Shown: positions 34,310 to 43,491, counted from the stretch's first letter. The stretch is DNA of 64,000 nt from [Clostridium] asparagiforme DSM 15981 (GCA_025149125.1 CP102272.1:1736001-1800000); one strand, 5' to 3'. Notes: generated by a model not told the origin, from the sequence alone. Made by a program: numbers and translations.

Positions 34310-35212
34310 TTATAGCCAATCCGCCCGCCGCAGTAAAATTGCATATTGGATGGAGTACCGTTCCTCCACAAATCCTATGAACGCGGTCACGTAATCCGGC
34401 TTCGCCCGCCTGCCGTCATAGACGAACCAGGTTTCACGGACCAGGGGGCGGCCGTCTGCGTCTTTGAGCAGCAGAGAGTGGACGCCCAGGTTTTTCAGCT
34501 GTTCCTCCGTCATAAAGCTCAGGGTGTAGCCCAGCCCTCTGCAGGCCAGCTGGCAGCAGGTGTCCACGTCCTCCGCAGTGGCCCCAATGGACGGCGGACG
34601 GCGGAAATTGCGCTGCCACCAGGAATCCAGCAGCCTTCGGGAGTAATTGCTCAAACGGCAGTGCAGCATGGGCAGGTCCGGCAGCTCTTCCAGAGCGATG
34701 GGATCCCTGGAAATGGCGTAGGCCTGTTCCCGCAGAACCAGGCAGCGGTTGATGCCGCCCTCGTAATTTCCCCGCACGAACGCGCCGTCGGCCTCGCCTT
34801 CCTCCACCAGCCGGGTCAACTCGTGGCTTCTGAGATTCTGGATCTCAAAGCTGATGTTGGGATGCGCTGATTTGTAGGCCATCAGGATTTCGGCCAGCTG
34901 GCGGCGGCTGAAGGTAAAGGAAGAGGCCAGCCGCACCGTGCCGCAGCCGCTGGTCTTAAAGGCGTCGACGCCCCGCACCGTCTCTTTCATAAAGCTGAGA
35001 AATATCCTGGCCCGCCCGGCCAGAAATTCCCCCTCCGGGGTAAACTCCACTCCCTTTGTGCTGCGGTTTACGATGCGGACCTGAAATTCCTCTTCCATGG
35101 CCTGCAGCCGCTTGGTCAGCGTGGGCTGGGTGATGTACAGCTTTGCCGCCACCTTGGTGATGTTGGGGTTTTTGTGAAGTTCGTCCAGAATGATCCAATC
35201 CGTGTCTCTCAT
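34310..35212 (-). CDS. LysR-family transcriptional regulator
   Basis: A 300-residue LysR regulator. The N-terminal HTH is WIILDELHKNPNITKVAAKLYITQPTLTKRLQAME, and the effector domain begins about residue 90 (TVRLASSFTFSRRQLAEIL). It is the first gene of a three-gene minus-strand unit with the esterase and the 2-HCT transporter. It probably activates them in response to the transported acid or ester. Unlike the second module at 43600-46806, this regulator is not divergent from its targets. Confidence 0.9.
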   Translation of the reverse strand: MRDTDWIILDELHKNPNITKVAAKLYITQPTLTKRLQAMEEEFQVRIVNRSTKGVEFTPEGEFLAGRARIFLSFMKETVRGVDAFKTSGCGTVRLASSFTFSRRQLAEILMAYKSAHPNISFEIQNLRSHELTRLVEEGEADGAFVRGNYEGGINRCLVLREQAYAISRDPIALEELPDLPMLHCRLSNYSRRLLDSWWQRNFRRPPSIGATAEDVDTCCQLACRGLGYTLSFMTEEQLKNLGVHSLLLKDADGRPLVRETWFVYDGRRAKPDYVTAFIGFVEERYSIQYAILLRRADWL

Positions 35213-35382
35213 ATGTGTTCACCTGCCGCTTAGGGCGCGACGCCCATTCCGTTTTTGTGACATGGCAAATGAAAACTGATAATTTGCCGCTGCTGATAGT
35301 ATAGCAAAGCTTTATTTTAATTGCAAGAAAGAGGGGTGACGGCGCTCCGGGCCGTGGCTTGACGGCAAAGCCGCGTGAATCG

Positions 35383-35426
35383 AAAAAATCGACACGCAGG
35401 CACTTCCATCTGCGTGTCGATTTTTT
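35383..35426. terminator. Terminator of the molybdoenzyme operon
   Basis: AAAAAATCGACACGCAG (35383-35399) pairs perfectly with CTGCGTGTCGATTTTTT (35410-35426) around a 10-base loop. It lies 40 bases past the stop of the minus-strand molybdoenzyme gene and can work on both strands. Confidence 0.92.
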
Positions 35427-35465
35427 AATCAATAGCTGTTTCTATTTGCCGCGTTAAAAAACAAT

Positions 35466-37529
35466 TCAGGCTTTTTCAATCTTCACATTGACGCATTTCA
35501 ACGCCGGGAAACCGCTGATCGGACATCTGTCCGTATCGTCGGTCAGAAGATTTGCATTGGCGTCTGCAAATCCATGTGTGATCTGAAACGCGCCCTTGGC
35601 AAATGTTCCGCGCTGCATGATCTTTACCGGCAATGTGATGCGGCCCTGTTTGGAGGTGACGTTTACCAGATCGCCTTCCTTTAGTCCAAGGCTTTCTGCG
35701 TCCTCCTCATGGATCTCCACCTCAGCATGGGGGTGGGCTTTTTTGATCTGCGGAATGTTGCGGTAACGGCCGTGGAAATAGTATACTTTTCTGGCGCCGG
35801 TTGTGCAGGGCCACGGATATTCCGGGTCGGGTTCTTTTATATAATCCGGGAGATCGTCGATGGTCGGAATCCCTTTGTAACCAAATTTTTCCAAAACAGT
35901 AGAACACAATTCGATCTTTCCCGTGGGAGTCGGGAACGGCTTTTCACCTCTTGCCAAACGTTCTTCGTGTTTCTTGTAGCGAACCGGGCAGGCTCTGACT
36001 CCGCTTGGATGCTCCTTCAGATAATCATAATCATATCCGCTGGGCTCCATGATGTAGTTGATCAGCTCTTTTTCATCCTTCCAGGGGAAATATTCCCCTG
36101 CGCCCAGGCGGTCCGCCAACCCTTTATAAAACTCATATTCCGTCTGTAAACCGCTGTCAATGCACTTTGCCGCAAGATAGCAGGACTGTTCGATACCGTT
36201 GAAGTAAAGCTCGTCCCGCTCAAAATTAGAAGCCGCCGGAATGATATAATGAGCGAGCTTTGCCGTCTCCGTCATCATCACGTCTTTTACCACAAATAAC
36301 TCAAGGCTGCTCAGCGCTTTCTTTGTCTTGGAGGTATTTGCTTCCGTAAACATCGGATCCGCCGCCGTCATGATCAGGCCTTTGAACGGATAGTCTCTGC
36401 CTTCGTACTTGCCGGTGAGAATCGTATCCATTAACATCAAAGTATGGCTCTCACGTTTAAAATAGTCGATGATCGGATATTTGGAGCGGCCGATGGGCTC
36501 CAACTCTCTGACAAATTCATCATTGAGCGTGAGATCGTTTCGTTTGTGGTTCTCCGTTAAGAGCATGCCGCCTTTTTGATCGACCGCGCCCACAAGGCAG
36601 TCGATCAGAGAGGTGATACGGCTGTTGGACACGCCGTTTCTCTGGTGTTCCAGGCCGGTACCGGGCCAGCTGCATATCTGATCGCCGGCTTCTTCGATCA
36701 TGTCGACCATCTGATCAATCACAGCTTCCTCCACCCCTGTAATCCTGGAAGCGAATTCCTTGGTAAACTGTTTTGCGTACTCTTTTAATTGATCGAAGCC
36801 AACGGTAAATTTCTCGACGAATTCCATGTTGACAAGATTGCGTTCGATCATCTGATTGATGACGCAGTATCCTAAGACGGCATCCGTGCCCGGTTTGATG
36901 GGGACAAACAAATCTGCGATTCTTGCCTGCTCGTTGTAACGGACATCGATCACGATGGATTTCGCGCCTTTTTCCCGGCCTTCGTTCAGATCCTGCGTCC
37001 AGTAAGAATGCGCCGCCGGAGAGTTGGTTCCCCAGAAAAGCGCGAGCTTTGTATTTCTGAAATCAGCCTGGGGCCAGCAGCCATAATTCAAATAGAAAGC
37101 CACATAGCGGCCATTGTTGCACTGGGTATTATTGCTGAAATAGTTGGGGGAGCCGATCACATTGTTAAAACGTCTCATCAATGCTTCGTTCTGGTCGAAT
37201 CCGGTTCCTTCTCCTTTCCATCCCGCCACAGACTGTTTCCCATATTTTTCCTGTAATTCTTTGATCTTATCGGCAATTTCATCCATTGCCTGCTCCAACG
37301 GAATTTCCACAAAACCGTTTTCCGTGCGCTTTAACGGTTTTCTTAATCGCTCAGGGGAGTCCAGCCACGTCACCGCGCTGCTTCCCTTGATGCAGATGCG
37401 GCCGCGGTTGATATGGTTATCTTTATCTCCGCTGATTCTTACCAATTTATTATCTTCAATCTGTACTTCAATTCCGCATCCCGATCCACACATTCTACAG
37501 ATTGATTTACATACCTTTTTCTCAGACAT
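35466..37529 (-). CDS. Molybdopterin-dependent oxidoreductase (DMSO reductase family), cytoplasmic
   Basis: A 687-residue bis-MGD enzyme. The N-terminal 4Fe-4S site is C11-x2-C14-x3-C18-x27-C46. The likely Mo-ligand Cys137 is in NNTQCNNGRY, as in polysulfide/thiosulfate reductase-like enzymes. The C-terminal molybdopterin-guanine domain includes GARKVYYFHGRYRNIPQ and FQITHGFADANANLL. It has no Tat signal peptide, so it works in the cytoplasm. It is the last gene of an operon that also supplies a polyferredoxin, an FAD/NAD oxidoreductase and a C-S lyase. The substrate is unknown; sulfur oxyacids or sulfoxides are candidates by context only. Confidence 0.9.
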   Translation of the reverse strand: MSEKKVCKSICRMCGSGCGIEVQIEDNKLVRISGDKDNHINRGRICIKGSSAVTWLDSPERLRKPLKRTENGFVEIPLEQAMDEIADKIKELQEKYGKQSVAGWKGEGTGFDQNEALMRRFNNVIGSPNYFSNNTQCNNGRYVAFYLNYGCWPQADFRNTKLALFWGTNSPAAHSYWTQDLNEGREKGAKSIVIDVRYNEQARIADLFVPIKPGTDAVLGYCVINQMIERNLVNMEFVEKFTVGFDQLKEYAKQFTKEFASRITGVEEAVIDQMVDMIEEAGDQICSWPGTGLEHQRNGVSNSRITSLIDCLVGAVDQKGGMLLTENHKRNDLTLNDEFVRELEPIGRSKYPIIDYFKRESHTLMLMDTILTGKYEGRDYPFKGLIMTAADPMFTEANTSKTKKALSSLELFVVKDVMMTETAKLAHYIIPAASNFERDELYFNGIEQSCYLAAKCIDSGLQTEYEFYKGLADRLGAGEYFPWKDEKELINYIMEPSGYDYDYLKEHPSGVRACPVRYKKHEERLARGEKPFPTPTGKIELCSTVLEKFGYKGIPTIDDLPDYIKEPDPEYPWPCTTGARKVYYFHGRYRNIPQIKKAHPHAEVEIHEEDAESLGLKEGDLVNVTSKQGRITLPVKIMQRGTFAKGAFQITHGFADANANLLTDDTDRCPISGFPALKCVNVKIEKA

Positions 37530-37571
37530 ATATTATTCTCCATTCTGTTTCTTAAATGTCACGATAGTTCA

Positions 37572-38054
37572 TCATTTATTCGCATCCAGGTACATTGCCT
37601 TGATCTTATGGTCGGTTCTCACGCGCTTTCTGGTGATCGCGTCGTCCACCTCTTCAAACTGCAGCGCACCGCTGATACAGTGTGTTACACATCGGGGATC
37701 GCCGCCGCACAGATCGCATTTAAAGCTCACCTTTTTTTCATGGTCAAAATGAATGTTTCCGTAAGGACAGGATAAAATGCACATTTTGCATCCGGCGCAT
37801 TTTGTCTGATCGAGAATCACCGCATTGGTTTCCGGGTCCCGGCTGATCGCATGGGCGGGGCAGACCTTCAGACACCATGCCTCCTCGCAGTGGAAGCAGG
37901 TCATCGGAACCACAAACCGTTCTTCGATGTAATCATTCACACGAATATTTGCAAAATCCACTTCACAGGATGATTTGCTTTTTTCATAGGCGCACGCCAT
38001 TTCACAGTTTCTGCAGCCTACACATTTTCTGGGATCGATCGTGATTGTTTTCAT
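37572..38054 (-). CDS. Four-cluster 4Fe-4S polyferredoxin (HycB/DmsB-like)
   Basis: A 160-residue electron carrier with four cysteine clusters: CVGCRNCEMAC, CFHCEEAWCLKVCP, CAGCKMCILSCP, and CDLCGGDPRCVTHC. This is the usual pattern of the small iron-sulfur subunit of molybdoenzymes. It would pass electrons between the FAD/NAD oxidoreductase and the molybdoenzyme. The ATG overlaps the stop of the upstream oxidoreductase gene (ATGA). Confidence 0.92.
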   Translation of the reverse strand: MKTITIDPRKCVGCRNCEMACAYEKSKSSCEVDFANIRVNDYIEERFVVPMTCFHCEEAWCLKVCPAHAISRDPETNAVILDQTKCAGCKMCILSCPYGNIHFDHEKKVSFKCDLCGGDPRCVTHCISGALQFEEVDDAITRKRVRTDHKIKAMYLDANK

Positions 38055-39292
38055 AAGCCTTCTCTCCATACTTTGTTGAATATTTCTTTGTTAATATAGT
38101 CCTTTACATCTTGTGTCCGGCAATCAATCGCTTCCCCCTTGCGGATCAGCGGTCTCATTTTACCGAGGTACTCGACCGCATCGCTGCTTCCGACCAGGCA
38201 GCCGCCAATTAGCCTGCCGTCTTTGCAGCAGATTTTCAGATAGCCGTATTGTTCGCTGGGGTACAGGTAGGAATCATCCACATCCTGATCTGCAAATTTG
38301 CCGATCGAAGCGACCGTCACACCGTACATTTCCGTCACGTTCATATTTAAACTGCCTTCGTAAACGGTGGAAAGGCCCGCCATATTCTCGCCGGCTACTT
38401 TTCCCATTTCCACAGCCGTAGGCCACAGCGCATGGATCAAATGTTCATCCCCGAAAATCGTGGGGCCTGCCGCAACGTCGCCGCCTGCATAGACATTTTC
38501 CACATTGGTTCTCATGTGTCCGTCTACAGGAATGCCCCTGTCTGTCACGATACCGCTTCCCTCTAAAAATCCCACGTTTGGCCGGACTCCGGTTCCCACA
38601 ATCACAAAATCTGCGGGGACATCTTCTTTGTCCTTTAAATGCAGGACAAGGCTTCCGTCTTCCAGCGTTTCGATGGACTGTGTCGAGGTGCCTGTATATA
38701 AAGCAACGCCGCATTCCCTTATTTTTTGTGACAGGATCTTCGCGCCCTCATCATCCAAAACATTTGGCATAATACGGTCCATCAACTCAATGACCGTTAC
38801 GTCCATCCCACGGCTTCTTGCCGCCCACGCCGCCTGCAGAGCCACAAAGCCGGAACCGATCACGCACACCTTTTTCGAAGTCTCAAAATAGGGCAGTAGG
38901 GCGTCCAGATCGGATCTTGTCCACATATGGAATACCTTGTCGCCCTTCATACCTTCAATGGGCGGCGCGACCGCATAGGAACCTGTCGCAATCAGGAGTT
39001 TGTCGTATGGATAGGTAGTTTGATCCGTTGTCACGGTTTTCTTCTCCGGGTCGACTCCGATCACAGTTTCCTGTTTGATCTGTGCGTTATATCTTGTAAA
39101 ATACTCCGGGCCGCATATATCCAACCCTTTGTATGGTAGTTTCTGTCTCAATATGTAAGGAAGCAGCACTCTTGAGTACGGAGCGCCTTCTTTTGAAAGG
39201 ACCAATACTTCGCTTTGCTTATCATATTTCCGCAAATTCTCCAGCGCGCTTAATCCGGCGGCGCTGCACCCAATGATTATAATTTTATTCAT
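38051..39292 (-). CDS. FAD/NAD(P)-dependent oxidoreductase (NirB/rubredoxin-reductase type)
   Basis: A 413-residue flavoprotein. The FAD-binding loop is KIIIIGCSAAGLSALENLR, the NAD-binding loop is VCVIGSGFVALQAAWAA and the second FAD motif is VYAGGDVAAGP. It matches pyridine-nucleotide-disulfide reductases that feed ferredoxin-type partners. Together with the next two genes it makes a soluble NADH-to-molybdoenzyme chain. The start is the ATG at 39292; an upstream ATG/GTG frame through the inverted repeat at 39348 is not likely coding. Confidence 0.9.
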   Translation of the reverse strand: MNKIIIIGCSAAGLSALENLRKYDKQSEVLVLSKEGAPYSRVLLPYILRQKLPYKGLDICGPEYFTRYNAQIKQETVIGVDPEKKTVTTDQTTYPYDKLLIATGSYAVAPPIEGMKGDKVFHMWTRSDLDALLPYFETSKKVCVIGSGFVALQAAWAARSRGMDVTVIELMDRIMPNVLDDEGAKILSQKIRECGVALYTGTSTQSIETLEDGSLVLHLKDKEDVPADFVIVGTGVRPNVGFLEGSGIVTDRGIPVDGHMRTNVENVYAGGDVAAGPTIFGDEHLIHALWPTAVEMGKVAGENMAGLSTVYEGSLNMNVTEMYGVTVASIGKFADQDVDDSYLYPSEQYGYLKICCKDGRLIGGCLVGSSDAVEYLGKMRPLIRKGEAIDCRTQDVKDYINKEIFNKVWREGL

Positions 39293-39347
39293 ACGTCTCC
39301 ACCAATCATTTATTCTGAATCGATACGCACGTTTCGAATAGTAAGAT

Positions 39348-39416
39348 AGCAGCAAAAATGATCTTACATCGATAAGATCCATCCCCTCATCGTTGCCCCC
39401 AATCATTTTTGCTGCT
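39348..39416. repeat. Overlapping inverted repeats in the leader of the oxidoreductase genes
   Basis: AGCAGCAAAAATGAT (39348-39362) is a perfect 15-base inverted repeat with ATCATTTTTGCTGCT (39402-39416). An inner pair, GATCTTA (39360-39366) and TAAGATC (39373-39379), shares bases with the outer arm, so the two folds compete. On the minus strand this lies between the lyase stop and the oxidoreductase start, where an attenuator or processing site would sit. Confidence 0.65.
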
Positions 39417-39442
39417 ACCACCATTGTTATCGGTCGCTAAAA

Positions 39443-40612
39443 CTATTGAATCTTTTCCTCATAACATTTTTTCAAATTAGCAAGCGCGCCTTTTACCAAT
39501 TCCATGCGGGTTGCAATGTTCATTCTCATGAAACCTTCGTTATGCAAGCCGCCGAATTCAGCTCCTGAAGAAAATACGATACCATACTCGTGCAATAACG
39601 CTTCAAGCTCGTCACAGCTCATCTTCCAGTCCGTAAAATCCAACCAGAACAGATAGGAAGCTTCCGGTTTTGTCAGGACAACTTTAATGTCGTTCTCCTT
39701 AAACCAATTTACAACATAGTCTTTATTCTTCTGCAAGTAAGCCTGCAATTCTAAAATATACCCTTCCGCGTGCTCATATCCCGCGGTGGCCGCAACCAGG
39801 CCCAGGTCGATCACATCGACTCTTGCGTTTAAAGCGGCGACGGCGTATCGGTCGCGAAGCTCTTTATTCGGAATCACGGTTACGGATGTTTTAAGGCCGG
39901 GAATGCCAAATACCTTTCCGGAGCTGGTCAGCACGACGGCGTTTGTTCCGTCCTCGTCACAGACGGCTAATAAGGAAACGTGCTTGCGGCCGTCATAATA
40001 TACGTCGGAGTGAATTTCATCACTTAACATAACCACGTGATTTGCCTTACAAATGTCGTACATCTTCTGCATTTCTTCTCTTGTAAAGCCTCTTGTGGTC
40101 GGGTTTCCGGGATTGCAGACCACCAGCAGTCGGACGCGGGGATCGGAAGCCATCTCTTCCAATTCTTCAAAGTTAATGGACCAGGTACCCCCGGCTCTGT
40201 CATATACGAGTCCGTTGTCATATAAGATACGTCCGTTATTTTTCGTTACGGAGTAAAACGGTCCAAAGACAGGAGTCTGAACGATCACGCCGTCTCCGGC
40301 TGCGGTGAACGCGTCCATGATCACTTTATAAATTGCCATCAGAGCCGTGCCCGGCATAACCTGCTCCGGCTGGACATTCAAACCATAGCGGCGATTCTGG
40401 TAAGCTGCAAATGCTTTTGCAAAGTAGGTCTTGTCGGCAGCGTAGGATAAGACTCCCTGATCAACTTTATCGTGGATGGCCTGACGAATCTCATCCGGCA
40501 TTCTAAAGTCCATGTCGGCCGTGCCGAGGGGGTAATCAACGCCTAAACCTTCTCCATCCCATTTCCATGTGTTCGTTCCTCTTCGATTGAGAGGTAAATC
40601 AAAATTTATCAT
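39443..40612 (-). CDS. PatB/MalY-type PLP-dependent C-S lyase or aminotransferase
   Basis: A 389-residue fold-type I PLP enzyme. The N-terminal FDLPLNRRGTNTWKWDG is typical of MalY/PatB C-S lyases. Other motifs are LLVVCNPGNPTTRGFTREEM, SDEIHSDVYYDGRKHVSL, and the PLP Lys in SSGKVFGIPGLKTS. Such enzymes cleave cystathionine, cysteine or S-alkyl-cysteine conjugates to a thiol, pyruvate and ammonia. The neighbouring RidA fits an enzyme that releases 2-aminoacrylate. The substrate specificity is not readable from the sequence. AAAGGAGAT precedes the ATG. Confidence 0.88.
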   Translation of the reverse strand: MINFDLPLNRRGTNTWKWDGEGLGVDYPLGTADMDFRMPDEIRQAIHDKVDQGVLSYAADKTYFAKAFAAYQNRRYGLNVQPEQVMPGTALMAIYKVIMDAFTAAGDGVIVQTPVFGPFYSVTKNNGRILYDNGLVYDRAGGTWSINFEELEEMASDPRVRLLVVCNPGNPTTRGFTREEMQKMYDICKANHVVMLSDEIHSDVYYDGRKHVSLLAVCDEDGTNAVVLTSSGKVFGIPGLKTSVTVIPNKELRDRYAVAALNARVDVIDLGLVAATAGYEHAEGYILELQAYLQKNKDYVVNWFKENDIKVVLTKPEASYLFWLDFTDWKMSCDELEALLHEYGIVFSSGAEFGGLHNEGFMRMNIATRMELVKGALANLKKCYEEKIQ

Positions 40613-40647
40613 TCCGTATCTCCTTTGCTGTGTTTGACGTGTATCAC

Positions 40648-42099
40648 TTAATCAATAACTTTCTGACTTTCCAGTTTGAACATTCTGGTTCCGTTCTTGT
40701 AGCCAATGCCGAAGATGGATAAAATGATGACCATGGCGGAGCAGCCCCAGCCGAAGAAGTTATACGGTAACGCGGCAAGGGTGGATACTCCGGAAATACC
40801 GGCTAAGAAAATAGCGGTATCGCACCACGGAATACAGGTCAGGTACTGTGTACTTGCGGATAAAGCCGCAGATACCAGGTCCATACTGTCCATACCTTCT
40901 TCTTCAAACTTCTTTAAGAATAAATCTTTAGGCATCATTCCGGCTAAGAAAGAGCTGGACGTTAAGCTTACGATCAAACCTGCCAGTACAACGGCCGACG
41001 TGCTTAACAATACTCTGCTCTTAACTTTGGAGAATACGGTCTCAGCAATCACATCCAGCGCTTTGATCTCCATCAGGATGGTGCCATACATGGAAGCGAC
41101 GATTACGATGATAGCAGGGCTTACCATACTGGTTGCGCCGCCGCGGTTACAAAGATTTAAGAAGATATCGCTGAAGCCCTCCTCGGCGATGCCTGCGCTT
41201 CCGGCTACGGTAAATCCGCTGTAAAGAGCGTTTAAACCTTCGCCAAAGGAAAAGCCGTTGAAGATCATACCAAATACGATACCCAGTAAAGAGGTAATGC
41301 CGAGGGTCATAACGATGGGCTTCTTCATGAAGGTTAAAATAAATACCAAAACCATGGGAAGGATAACGAGCACATTGGTGTTAAATACAGAGCCGATCTC
41401 CTGGTGAATTAACTGGGCGGAAGCCATATCGCCGCTGCCGGAACCGTTCATGAAGCCTAATACTGCATAGAGAACGGTCGCAATGCCGATAACGGGAAGG
41501 GTGTAATAAGCCATACGTTTGATCATGGTCATGGTGTCTACGTCCGCGAAGCTTGCCGCCACGTTAGAAGTATCAGCCATTGGAGAACATAACTGACCAA
41601 CGTGGGAACCGGATGCCACGGCGCCTGCAACGATGGGAAGCGGTACTCCCATACTCTGTGCGATCGCCAGCATGATCACGCCCACGGTACCTGCCGTACC
41701 CCAGGAAGTACCGATGATAACGGATACGATCGCTGTCAGTAAGAAGGACAATACGATCATTAAGGACGGGCTGATGACGTTGATCAGGTAATAAATGATG
41801 ACCGGAATTGTGCCGGAGAACATCATGGTTGAGATAAAAGCACCAATTAATAAGATGATAAAGAATACCTCAACGACTCCTTTTTCACGCTCGTATACAG
41901 GCGCCATAATATCGTTCCAGCCGTAACCGCACCGGTAGGCGATTACCATGGACCAAACGATGGCGATCATCATTGCGGGAATAATGGAAATGTCAAGTTT
42001 AACGGAATAGATCACCAGTGCGAGTAACACTACGATCATAGAGATCGCTTCGATAAAAAGCGGTTTTTTCTTTTCGCGGATTTTCGTTTCTTTGCTCAT
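40648..42099 (-). CDS. NhaC-family Na+/H+ antiporter-like transporter
   Basis: A 483-residue membrane protein of the NhaC family with about eleven hydrophobic segments. Characteristic stretches are IGTSWGTAGTVGVIMLAIAQ, VAGAVASGSHVGQLCSPMAD and ASTQYLTCIPWCDTAIFLAG. Some NhaC relatives exchange amino or organic acids rather than simple cations. In this operon it may import the amino-acid substrate of the C-S lyase in exchange for a product. AGAGGGG precedes the ATG at 42099. Confidence 0.88.
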   Translation of the reverse strand: MSKETKIREKKKPLFIEAISMIVVLLALVIYSVKLDISIIPAMMIAIVWSMVIAYRCGYGWNDIMAPVYEREKGVVEVFFIILLIGAFISTMMFSGTIPVIIYYLINVISPSLMIVLSFLLTAIVSVIIGTSWGTAGTVGVIMLAIAQSMGVPLPIVAGAVASGSHVGQLCSPMADTSNVAASFADVDTMTMIKRMAYYTLPVIGIATVLYAVLGFMNGSGSGDMASAQLIHQEIGSVFNTNVLVILPMVLVFILTFMKKPIVMTLGITSLLGIVFGMIFNGFSFGEGLNALYSGFTVAGSAGIAEEGFSDIFLNLCNRGGATSMVSPAIIVIVASMYGTILMEIKALDVIAETVFSKVKSRVLLSTSAVVLAGLIVSLTSSSFLAGMMPKDLFLKKFEEEGMDSMDLVSAALSASTQYLTCIPWCDTAIFLAGISGVSTLAALPYNFFGWGCSAMVIILSIFGIGYKNGTRMFKLESQKVID

Positions 42100-42149
42100 A
42101 ATTTAGCCCCTCTGTCTTTTGAAATAGTTTTTCTGCTCAGTTTAAAAAA

Positions 42150-42518
42150 TTATTTTTCAGCAATTACCTCGATCTCACACAACAATCCCTTCGGAATCGT
42201 CTTTACTGCAACACAGCTGCGCGCGGGCTTGGATGTGAAATACTTCTCATATACACTGTTAAATGTCTGGAAGTCATTCATATCCGCCAGGAAACATGTC
42301 GTCTTAACAACCTTGTCAAACGAAACGCCGGCAGCCTCCAATATTGCGCCTACATTCTTGCAGCTCTGATGAGCCTGTGCCTCAATCCCATCCGGCGCCA
42401 CCCCCGTAGCTGGATCAACTGGAATCTGGCCAGATGTGATCACAAGATTGCCTACTTCAAAAGCCTGTGAATATGGGCCGATTGCAGCAGGTGCGTTTTC
42501 TGTTGAAATAACGTTCAT
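42150..42518 (-). CDS. ridA: RidA family enamine/imine deaminase
   Basis: A 122-residue RidA protein. AAIGPYSQAFEVGNLVITSGQIP is the family start, the catalytic Arg is in PARSCVAVKTIPKG, and CEIEVIAEK is the C-terminus. RidA hydrolyses reactive 2-aminoacrylate and related enamines to keto acids and ammonia. It is the first gene of the operon that includes a PLP lyase expected to release such enamines, a biochemically sensible pairing. The second ATG (42518) is eight bases from AAAGGAGG and is preferred. Confidence 0.93.
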   Translation of the reverse strand: MNVISTENAPAAIGPYSQAFEVGNLVITSGQIPVDPATGVAPDGIEAQAHQSCKNVGAILEAAGVSFDKVVKTTCFLADMNDFQTFNSVYEKYFTSKPARSCVAVKTIPKGLLCEIEVIAEK

Positions 42519-42533
42519 GTTCATTTCCTCCTT

Positions 42534-42683
42534 TGAAATATTTTTTATTATTTCATAAATTACTGAAATATTTTATTATAAAATTAGAATATAACATTTT
42601 TTTATTTTAATCAATCGTAAATATGATGAAATATTATTCATCTTTTTAGTGATAATGCTAGAAATACTAAAAAATATTTCATC
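42534..42683. promoter_or_regulatory. Divergent control region with repeated TGAAATA boxes
   Basis: TGAAATA-N8-TATTTCA (42534-42555) is a palindrome just upstream of ridA. Related boxes occur at 42564 (TGAAATAT), 42625-42642 (GATGAAATATTATTCATC) and 42674 (ATATTTCATC). The region is very AT-rich and lies between the divergent ridA operon and the YheO-type regulator gene, so these boxes are likely the regulator's binding sites. Confidence 0.65.
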
Positions 42684-42758
42684 GCATATTGAAAGACCAA
42701 AAAAACTGTGTTAGTATTGATTCATAAAAAATTCGTTGCGATGTCAGTGGGGAAAACA

Positions 42759-43427
42759 ATGATTTTATCAGAGGTAGATCATAAAATATTAGAATCCTAT
42801 AAAACGGTTTTAGAAGGACTGGCAGACTATCTGGGGGATGGATGTGAAATCGCGCTTCATAGTCTGGAGGATTACGACAAGTCCGTCATTAAAATTGTGA
42901 ACGGGCATCATACCGGTAGAGAAGTGGGCGCTCCCATCACCAATCTTGCGCTGGAGATGCTGGACAAGATCAAAAAGGACGGCGCCAGATTTTATATTTC
43001 TTATTTTGCAAAAAACAAACGTGGAAACCCTATAAAGTCAGCGACCATCGCGATCAAGGGAGAGCACGAGCGCATCATCGGGCTTCTTTGCATTAATATC
43101 AATCTGAATATGCCCATGCTGGACTTCTTATCAGTTTTTTTGCCCAATACGCCTTCCAGTGATCAATCCACATCCGAGTTGTTTTCCAACAACCGGGAAA
43201 CCTTCTTCGACGATCTTTTATACCAGGCAAAGGCGGCTGTGGATAATGACCCTTCCATCAAACCGTCCTTACACAATCGCGCGATTATTGAAATACTCTA
43301 TCAGCAGGGTGTGTTTAATATGAAAAATGCCGTGGAGCATGTTGCGGAACTGCTGGAGATATCCAAGAACACGGTGTATCTCCACCTGCGTTCGGTTAAA
43401 GGCAACTCTGCGGAACCGCTTGAGTGA
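42759..43427 (+). CDS. YheO/DauR-family transcriptional regulator
   Basis: A 222-residue regulator. The N-terminal YheO-like PAS domain (VLEGLADYLGDGCEIALHSLED, SVIKIVNGHHTGREVGAPIT, IKGEHERIIGLLCININ) is followed by a C-terminal HTH (NRAIIEILYQQGVFNMKNAVEHVAELLEIS, KNTVYLHLR). DauR of this family represses D-arginine catabolism genes, and relatives often control amino-acid degradation. It is divergent from the ridA operon. The ATG at 42759 has GTGGGG upstream; in-frame starts at 42708 and 42741 are alternatives. Confidence 0.87.
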   Translation: MILSEVDHKILESYKTVLEGLADYLGDGCEIALHSLEDYDKSVIKIVNGHHTGREVGAPITNLALEMLDKIKKDGARFYISYFAKNKRGNPIKSATIAIKGEHERIIGLLCININLNMPMLDFLSVFLPNTPSSDQSTSELFSNNRETFFDDLLYQAKAAVDNDPSIKPSLHNRAIIEILYQQGVFNMKNAVEHVAELLEISKNTVYLHLRSVKGNSAEPLE

Positions 43428-43451
43428 GTTCAATTCATTATTACGAAAAAG

Positions 43452-43491
43452 GAGGCCTGCGGCATTATATGCGCCGCAGGCCTCTTTCTTT
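43452..43491. terminator. Terminator between convergent regulators
   Basis: GAGGCCTGCGGC (43452-43463) pairs perfectly with GCCGCAGGCCTC (43473-43484), followed by TTTCTTT. It ends the YheO-type gene and can also end the minus-strand LysR transcript. Confidence 0.92.
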
